Part shown: positions 56,266 through 64,000 of the stretch, piece after piece
Numbering within the stretch: the first letter of the stretch is position 1
Layout: each line of letters opens with the position of its first letter
Assembly: GCF_036373705.1 (NCBI RefSeq)
Contig: NC_089864.1
Location: 4,431,001-4,495,000, forward strand
Origin: Amia ocellicauda
Lineage: Eukaryota; Chordata; Actinopteri; Amiiformes; Amiidae
Length of the DNA stretch: 64,000 bases
Direction: 5' to 3'
Program-made: the position numbers and the translations under genes
The notes under the pieces: model-generated
What the model was told of the DNA's origin: nothing
The model's input: only the letters and a program-made list of their open reading frames with translations
Database searches by the model: none

Positions 56266-56976
56266 ACTCGGAGGTGGGGTCTGCCTTGTTCTCAGACGGG
56301 GGTCTGCAGAGGTAATATTACATTAACTATGACAGCAAATGAGGTGTGCCCAAGCTTTTATAGAACTGAGAACCGTGTTAATACTTTTTTTCTGTACTGG
56401 TGGTAGGCAATGTGTTTTGAAATTACATAGAATTTCCGTCCTTGTTTTCTGGCGGATACAAAAAAAACCCCAAAAAACATTCAGAATCAGGCGTCCATAA
56501 TACAAAAAAAACCAACAAAAAAAAAAAACGTCACACCCAAGGTCGATTTATATGAAACAAAACCGCAGTTAACAGATATAGCGCCGCCGCTGGCATAGCA
56601 CATCTAGGCACCGATCGACCGAGTCAAAACGAGAGTTAGGACAGCTGACAGGCCGGGGGCGCAGGCCGGGACAGAGCAGGGTGTCCGGTTTCGATTCAGC
56701 TGCTCCTGGGAGACACTGAGGACTTTTACACAGAAAACACACCGCGACACGGCGGTTTTGCGAAGTGTCTCAAGAGACGTCCAGGATGCACAGAAAAGTC
56801 TTTGCAGGCAGTATAACCAAAAGGCGTACGTGTATTATAACCCCGCAAACCAGGATAGAAGCTGTGGATATGAGACCAAACACACATTTCATTAAGAAAC
56901 AGAAATAAAGCTGCTCAGGAGAGAATTGTGATGTGTTATTTAATTTCAAAGCAAAACGTTTTCCGTACACGCACCC

Positions 56977-57099
<123 letters not shown>

Positions 57100-57441
57100 A
57101 ACAAACATGTGACGATGAATATTAAGATCTCATTGCAGTAAATTCTCCAGGAAACTAAACATATGACCGTCAGTGTCTGTCTGATTATTATGAAGAATGT
57201 CTGATCATTATTAAACTGTATCATTAAGCACAATCCATTCGTGCGTCATTTAAACACTGTATCTCGAAACAGTATAGTGCGCTGTATATAGTGTTAAAAC
57301 ACTCCACTTCATTTTCACGTCAGTTACAACTTAGCCATATCTATGTATTTGCTGTTTGTTGTTATATATTACAATATTTTGTGTGAGATCACAGAGTTAA
57401 GATTCACTTTCATTTACAGCTGGGTGCATCACCCTTCAGAC

Positions 57442-57459
57442 AGAGGGAAACGAAACTGC
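57442..57459 (+). promoter_or_regulatory. IRF-type site between the divergent Ig genes
   Basis: GAGGGAAACGAAACTGCC contains GGGAAACGAAACT, an IRF-core AANNGAAA match (AAACGAAA) close to the interferon-stimulated response element. It is about 600 bases upstream of the plus-strand start codon and 1.2 kb from the minus-strand one. Confidence 0.4.
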
Positions 57460-57872
57460 CTTTAGCCTACAGTGCTCAGCAGCGAAGCCTAATCATTATG
57501 ATGGGAATATCGGGTAGTTGGACCAGCAGGACTGTGTGGAGTGACAGTGGAGGCATCTTGGGAAGTAAGTATATACATATATTAGATATAGATAGACACT
57601 GTGCATACACTGTACTGCACAGACAGTTACTGCAGCCACTGTGATTTATAGACACATGTGTGCAGACTAACTTGTGAAATGTGATTGAAACGGTGTAGCT
57701 CTAACTCAGACTGCCACAGCACTGCTGCACAGCTGGAAAGAGGTGACCTTTATAGTACAGCCATGTTAATCAACCTTGTCTCGTCAGCCTCGTCTTATTA
57801 AACACCTCTGTTGCTGTGTTTAATTGGTCTCCTGAAACCTGTAAGTTTCGTTTTGAGCTGAAAAGTATGATG

Positions 57873-57888
57873 AGGGTTTCGTTTCAGC
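57873..57888 (+). promoter_or_regulatory. Second IRF-type site
   Basis: AGGGTTTCGTTTCAGC, the reverse orientation of the same GAAACGAAAC core, 155 bases upstream of the ATG at 58042. A weaker GTTTCGTTTTG lies at 57845. Confidence 0.4.
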
Positions 57889-58041
57889 GCTCAGTTTGTG
57901 GTTTAAATATGTTAATATGTTAACAGTGACGTGCTTGTTCTGAGTTTCTGGGTGAAGGAGCTCACTGGCTGTAGCCTATGACTGGCTGCGTATAGGTCCA
58001 TTAATGCATTCTCTATGTGGTTCCCTTTCTTTGTAAGTGAG

Positions 58042-60903
58042 ATGAAGAGGTCCTGTCTTCTATTCGGCTTGGTTGCGTTGCATTTGAGTGAGTGATTTAT
58101 TTTTCTGTGTCTAATTGTCTTGTGTCCATTTTATGTGAAATGTGATTTCTGTAGTGTAATGTAGTGTAATGTACTGTAGTGTAAGACTGTAGTGTAGGAA
58201 TGCACTGTAGCATCCAAACAACCGTTCAGAATCACTGTGTTTTTTTGTTTTTAAAGATTTAGATATTGAACAATTTCAGTTACTTTCAACAATCTTTCAG
58301 TATTTATACCTCATCATGTGTTGACTTACTACCAGTACAAGTGGGAAATGCAGCCCTCAAAGACGAACATGTTTGATGTATCCTCCTCTGAGTGACACAA
58401 TGCATCAAAGTAGAATAGTGACTAATTAAACCACTCAAATTGTAGTTCCTAGACTGCAGTGGTTAGAAATAAAATGGCAACTGAAAAACAATATATCACC
58501 CTGTATGTGCATCTCTCTTTCTGCCTCTCTCTACTCTCCCCCCCATCCCACCCCTCACAGTCTCCGCTCAACCCCTCTCAGTGTCTGTGAAGGTGGGGGA
58601 GTCAGTGGTCCTGCCATGTCATGGGACGCCGCAAACAGGGAGTCCACCCCAAGACAGTCTGCACCTGCAGTGGCAGACCCCCAGGGAGCGAGTGTTCGAG
58701 TGGAAGCAGGGCACGGTGTACCAGGCACCCCAGTTCCTGGGCCGGGTAGGGCTGGAGGTGGCAAAGGAGGTCGTGGGGGCACAGTGGGACGGCAACTGCT
58801 CCCTCCGAATTCAGCCAGTGGAGTTCTCGGACACCGAACTGTATGAGAGTTTCTTTGTGGACACGAGGCGGAGGAGGATGTTCCTACAGAGTGTCTGGCT
58901 GACTGTCACAAGTAAGAGACACAATTTTATGACAGTTCACACAAGTCCGAATCTGAATATGACCTGCTCACTTAAGAGTAACTGGCAACCCAAGCGAGAG
59001 ACAATTGATAAGCATGAATAAATTTGGTTTTACCACACTTTGCATATTAACTGCTCATAAGAAAAGACATTGATAGTCACAACATAATTATTCATTTAGT
59101 GCACTCATTTATTTATTCAGTCATTAGCCTAATTAATTTGTTCATTTGCCCATTCATATTTTGGAATAATTTAAGATTCTGAATGCCACGTTGTCACTGG
59201 AAACATTACACTTCCTTCTTTGATTCATGTGGAGAGTAGTCAATCAGTCAATCACAAAAGGGGAATTTATTTCTGTACCAGATTAAAACATTTAACCACA
59301 TGTAATGTCATTTATTCCTCCCTACCAGCCCTGTGCACTGCGAATCTTACATCCCGTCGCAGCTCAGCCGAGATAATCAAAACTTGATTCTGTTGGGCAT
59401 AGAAAGTTATTTATTTATTACATGTATACATACCTCAAATTCAAGTAAACACCTAAAACCAGAAGCTCTTAATATAATTATTCACTATTGTATTTACTTA
59501 TTTCCATGTTCTGACAGGCATCTGGACAACAACGTTAAGATCTGCTATCAGTCTGTCTCTTTTCATATCCACTTTATCCCTGTTTGAGCTCTTTCTATCC
59601 CTTTCTATATCTCTCTCTACATTAATATCTAATCTACTATCCATCCATCTCTATTCATTTTATTGTACTGCAGTGTCCAGTCAGTGTGCCTGTAGTAAAC
59701 CTCTCTCTTGCTCTCTGCAAAGGTCACAGATCCTACATCAACCTCAAATCCGGGCAGGACCTCCACCTGGACCTCCACACACACCACCGAGTCAGGGTGC
59801 TGTTCCAGGGCTCAGCGGGGGGCCCTGGGGAGTTGTTGTGGCACAATGGACCCCAGGGCAGGTATGGGGACCGGCTGGAGAAAAGAGCTAGAGAGCTGAC
59901 AGTGAAGCTGCTGACATCAGCTGACCAGGGCAGCTACACTGTGCTGGACAGTCGCAACTGCACCCTCAGCACGGTCACTGTCACTGTGGAGGGTAGGACA
60001 TATTTTGTGTGTGTGTGTTTTCTCCCCCCTGTCCTTTAAACATATGGTTTTGTTTGTCTTATTTCATTTGTCTTTCATTTGGATTTTTCCTTTTCTTTCT
60101 CTCTTACACTTTCTTTGGCTTTCTCTTCAAAGGCGAGCCTACACAACCAGGCACACAAATTCTTACAGACACCTTAAACACACACTAACGGACTGACACA
60201 CAAACCTGTCGACCCATGCAGACACACATACAACCACACACGCACGTGCAGACCCATGTGGACACACAAAATCGCAGATCACCATGGACATTCACACTCA
60301 CAACCCTATAATGGTGCACACGCACACACACACACACACACACAGCACATATATCTTGAAATGCACACACTCACACACAGATCTATACACACACAAACAC
60401 ACACTATTCTCAACACCCCAACCCCCCTGTAACCACCTCTCTCTCGTCCCTCCCCCTTCAGAGTCAACCAGAGAGCGCACACTGAGCCCTGGAGACCCCC
60501 TGACCCTGCCTGAGGAACACAGACACCTGCTGGTGCTCTTCTGGCCTGAGGGAGACACCTCCTCCCCCCGGCCCGTCTACACGCCCCCACGAGGTGGCGA
60601 GGGCAGGACAGAGGAGGGAGACAGGGTGGTGATCCAGAGACTGACGCCGGGGCACCAGGGGCTGTATGAAGTGCAGGACGCCCAGGGCAATACTGTGTAC
60701 AAGCTCAGGCTCAGCGTGGCCGGTGAGTGTGAGCTGCAGGCGGGATGAGAAGATGTGGTCCATAGAAGAAAGACAAATCAGTGCAGGATAATAATAGTGC
60801 TATTCTGTCCAGAGCAGGATAATACAGTGGGACACAGCACAGAATTACAGTTCAGTATAAAACAGTATGGTACAGTACTGTGTGATACATACAGTGTATT
60901 GAA

Positions 60904-60983
<80 letters not shown>

Positions 60984-61625
60984 TTCAATACATACAGTGT
61001 ATTGAAATATATATATATATATATATATATATAATGTGACACAAAAGGGGGTTTTGGAGAGGTGTTTCTGGACCCAGGATGCTGTGGATATGGGTGTATG
61101 AAATCACACCCAGCCCCACTGTAGGGCGCTGACTGAATGTGGGAAAAAAAGTCCCCATCTACCTCAGGGCTACTACAGATTTACACAGTACAGTACGGGG
61201 TTGAATCGCAGTCCAAAGCCATGGTTGTGGTTTGGAAGTAGGGGTTGTAGTCAGATCCTCACAAAAGATGCTGTTTATAGATCTCCCATTCCTTATTGTC
61301 CACAATGTGTTGCACCTGCTGGGCTGACAGGTGTTTGTGGAAAGTTTCTGATATGGGGGCTGAGGTTGTGGGATTGATCCACCAAGGGGATCCAAAGCTT
61401 CCTAACTGCTTCCACTGTGCTACAGTATGCAGTGTTGATGTACTGTGTCCAGGCAGTCAGCCAGCCAACTTGTCTGTATTTACCTCCCTCTCCCTCTCTC
61501 CCTCTGTAGGTATGGAGAAGCAATCTCATTCTGATGGGTCTAGACTGAGAGCAACCTTTTCTCTTATCCTCTCTTCTCTCCTCCTCTCTGCCTTCCTCTG
61601 TCCATCCCTCCTGCCTGCCTGGTGA
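58042..61625 (+). CDS. Three-Ig-domain, probably GPI-anchored protein
   Basis: Exons 58042-58087, 58561-58911, 59723-59992, 60462-60722 and 61510-61625, all phase 1 introns, give 347 aa. Exon 1: signal peptide MKRSCLLFGLVALHL. Exon 2: V-like domain with first Cys in VVLPCHG and Trp in HLQWQT; the F-strand reads TELYESFF, so the second Cys is Ser, while an extra Cys sits in the sequon GNCSLRI. Exons 3 and 4: two related Ig-like domains (GSYTVLD and GLYEVQD at the F-strand; LHLDL and LTLPE at the B-strand) with no canonical Cys; sequon NCT in exon 3. Exon 5: short polar spacer with a possible SDGS attachment site, then a hydrophobic end (FSLILSSLLLSAFL...) and stop with no cytoplasmic tail, as in GPI signals. 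Predicted cell-surface ligand or receptor. Family not named with confidence; closest in style to DICP- or SLAM/CD48-like fish proteins. Confidence 0.8.
60301..60343. repeat. (CA)n microsatellite
   Basis: CA-rich run in the intron between the second and third Ig exons. Confidence 0.85.
60884..61034. repeat. (TA)n with flanking inverted repeat
   Basis: CATACAGTGTATTGAAATATATA precedes about 35 TA units, then the inverted form TATATTTCAATACATACAGTG, then a second copy TATTGAAATATATAT. Long hairpin-forming tract in the last intron of the GPI-type gene. Confidence 0.9.
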
Positions 61626-63310
61626 GCAGCACAGGAAGAGGAGGAAGAAGAGAATTAAGAAGATCTAAATGATAAATATTGTTTATGCACTTTTGTTTTG
61701 AGGATTGTGAAATGGCAGCGCTTTCCTTTGTTGACAGATACTGCTTCATGGTGTCTATGTGTGTGTGTGTTTACCTCCACATCACTAGATTATTTATGTA
61801 AAGTAGCCTAATTACTAACAGTTTTCTCAGAACCCAAACTGTCTGGTGTCTCAGGTGAGAGAGGGGTTCATAAACACTGCAGACATCTAGTCCAAACTCT
61901 CTAAACCGGTCAATGTAAACATGCTCTTTATAGAACCACCTGACACCCTACTCTCCCATGAGTTACACAGAGATTTGGACAAAACAAAGGTTAATTTTGA
62001 GATTGGTCTCCGGGGTTTTAAAGCTTGGATGTCATATGTTCTGCTCTGCACTAGTAAGTCTGCACTTTATTTGCTCTGCACAGGATGTGTTCTTCTGCAC
62101 TGGATTCTGTATGGGTTCAGTAATGGGTCTCTATGGCCCTGTTACTATATTCCAATATGCACATTATCTGTTTTATTCTATGTGAATTAAAAATGATATA
62201 TTATTGAAAAAAGAAAAAAGAAAGATATATTTAGAAACATATTTGTTTTCAATATTGAGTCTTTGGGGTGAATAATGAATGAGTGGGAGCTGGATCTCTA
62301 AATTGAATATCTGTACTATCATCACTAGGATCTGGTTCAGAACAGATCTTACAAAATGATAATCAACAATATACTGTTAATGTAATTGCCAGTAATTGCA
62401 AATACATTGACAACAGGGCATCCATCCATTTAATTTGTGTTGTAGGTACCGCATATTTCTCTGCCATGAAGGACTCTCTCCATGGCAGCCTGCATCAGCC
62501 TGCAGTTTAACCATTCACATCCATACATGGCCTGAACTCATCCAAAGAGACTAGATTACAGTGCATTCTTCTGTTCACTTTATGACCTTAGGCCTGGGCA
62601 CAGAAAGGGGGCCCATAGTAAAGCATGATATCATCACGTATGGAGCTCATGGTATAGAGGTTTTCCGATATGATTGGTTGAGAGGAACACTATGTCCTTC
62701 TTGCTCAATAAGCCCCACTTCATATTCTTTGTACTCATGACACTAAAATACTAAATTAAGAGTTCTTCTAGACTAAAAGTTTAAACTAAAAGTTCTCTTT
62801 TCTTCCTTCTCGTTGCTGCTATTGATTGTTGATTTAGGGGCTATAGTTTTAAGTAAGGGTTTAGGCTTTATTTCCATGCCCAGATAATTAAAGCCATTTA
62901 AAATAGAGATATTAGATTCATGTTAAAACCGTAGAGTGCCCAAACTAACAGGCTTTGTGCCCTACTACTTTGACTGTTCATTTTTTGCTGTGTGATATTT
63001 GCATATGTATATTTGTGTGTAATACATGCCTTTGATATTTATCTGGAGTCCTTGGTGCATGGTGCCGAGCCTGCAGGGGGTAGATGATGGTAGTGAGTAC
63101 CCAAAATACAAATTGGGGTAGCGCAGTCATTCAATACAGGAGATCAGTTGTGACATATGCAAATTCTATTGTATGTTGCACTTATTAGCCTGCAAGTGAG
63201 AACTTACGAAGTCTTGTTCTCTTGCATGTTCTTTATGATCATTCTTCCGTTCTCCTACAGTTCTTGTGATACACATACCAGTTTTGTACTGTGATTCATC
63301 ATGATACCAA
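61626..63310 (+). other. 3'UTR and downstream sequence, no further gene seen
   Basis: ATTAAA near 62187 is a candidate poly(A) signal for the preceding gene. The remainder is AT-rich without splice-flanked frames. Confidence 0.5.
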
Positions 63311-63314
63311 TTAA

Positions 63315-63597
63315 AGGTAGCATATGCAATCTTTTCCAGAAACATTTTTTGTTATACTGGTTGAAAGTCTCTTCACATCCTGATAGCAATCAATAATTTA
63401 AATGGTCTTCCTTCTGTGGAAGGGACAGGACTAAAAAAGGATTGGCCAATCATTGCATTCGGTCTCCCCTCCTGGCGCTGAGACTCTGCTCTGTGTGTGC
63501 GTACATGTGTGATAGAGGGGGCGTGGCTTTGGAGACGCCTCTGAAGCGAGGGCGGGCTCTATGCTTACAAGGCTTCTCAGGATTGCATACCCTAGCT
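63315..63597. mobile_element. piggyBac-type MITE with TTAA target duplication
   Basis: Begins AGGTAGCATATGCAATC and ends GATTGCATACCCTAGCT, 17-base inverted ends with three mismatches, flanked by TTAA on both sides (63311-63314 and 63598-63601). 283 bp, no coding capacity. Confidence 0.75.
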
Positions 63598-63601
63598 TTA
63601 A

Positions 63602-64000
63602 GTGAGTTCTGGAGCGACACATTTTTCAGAAAGACACATTTTATGGTACACCGATTATGATGAGTCACTCCTCTGACAGTTTATGCGGTATGAAACACTG
63701 TAAAAATTAAGGGATACAGTACTTTGTCAATTCTCTATAAGTATGCTGATATCTGTGCATAAATATATTTTATGTTATTTAACTTTATTATCATTATTAT
63801 CATTTATATCATAATAATAGAGACTTTAGTAGTGTTTATTGTTGTTCTTGTTAATATTATTAACAACTACAATAAATGCTCCTAAAGCTGCTTATTATGT
63901 GTTGTCATGTGGTGGACTTCGAAGTCTCTATCTGCAGTCTTTGGCCCATATGGTCTGTGTATGTGTTTCTGTGTATACTATACTTTACCATATTTTTACC
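63602..64000. other. AT-rich end of window, nothing recognised
   Basis: Short (ATT)n-like patches only. Confidence 0.6.

Overview
The window is vertebrate nuclear DNA. It has short GT-AG introns, CpG-rich promoters, abundant (GA)n, (CA)n and (TA)n microsatellites, and degraded LINE and DNA transposons. The repeat types (an L2-like LINE with an esterase ORF1, a Tx1-like LINE with CCHC fingers, a Tc1 element, small palindromic MITEs) and the gene set point to a ray-finned fish. A non-teleost such as bowfin, gar or sturgeon is my inference, not something proven here. The gene content looks like an MHC-linked region: vars2 and ppp1r11 both lie in the human 6p MHC class I region, and two immunoglobulin-superfamily receptor genes sit at the right end.

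Layout. 161-2244 (-): mgat1, with one intron in the coding region; a CpG-rich, ETS-site-rich block at 7010-7830 is its likely distant promoter. 8702-17368 (-): vars2 (mitochondrial valyl-tRNA synthetase). I could join 29 coding exons in one continuous frame of 1,074 codons plus stop. 17456-18467: a 43-bp minisatellite between vars2 and the head-to-head gene ppp1r11 (19294-20720, +, three exons, 124 aa). 21.8-25.7 kb: mostly non-coding, with one broken V-set Ig exon near 24.3 kb. 25.7-29.65 kb (-): degraded L2-like LINE. 30.9-35.9 kb (+): Tx1-like LINE whose ORF2 has lost the reverse-transcriptase palm. 36-38.6 kb: small repeats and an unexplained ORF. 40317-41804 (-): a two-exon gene of unknown identity with a CpG-island promoter. 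42964-43862 (+): internally deleted Tc1 element. 44457-47120 (-): a FAM111A-like trypsin-fold protease gene with two opposite frameshifts. 47.3-53 kb: L2 fragment, dispersed repeats and a diverged direct duplication.

53311-56265 (-) and 58042-61625 (+) form a divergent pair of Ig-superfamily genes and are the most interesting part. The first encodes a 222-aa receptor: signal peptide, one V domain ending in a J-like strand, an uncharged transmembrane helix, and a tail with an ITIM followed by an ITSM-like motif. The second encodes a 347-aa protein: signal peptide, one V-like and two further Ig-like domains that lack the usual cysteine pairs, and a hydrophobic C-terminus typical of GPI anchoring. 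IRF-type GAAAC repeats lie in the 1.8 kb between the two start codons. Together they look like a lineage-specific innate immune receptor pair linked to MHC genes, comparable in architecture to the NITR and DICP families of fishes. Assignment to a named family cannot be made from sequence reading alone.
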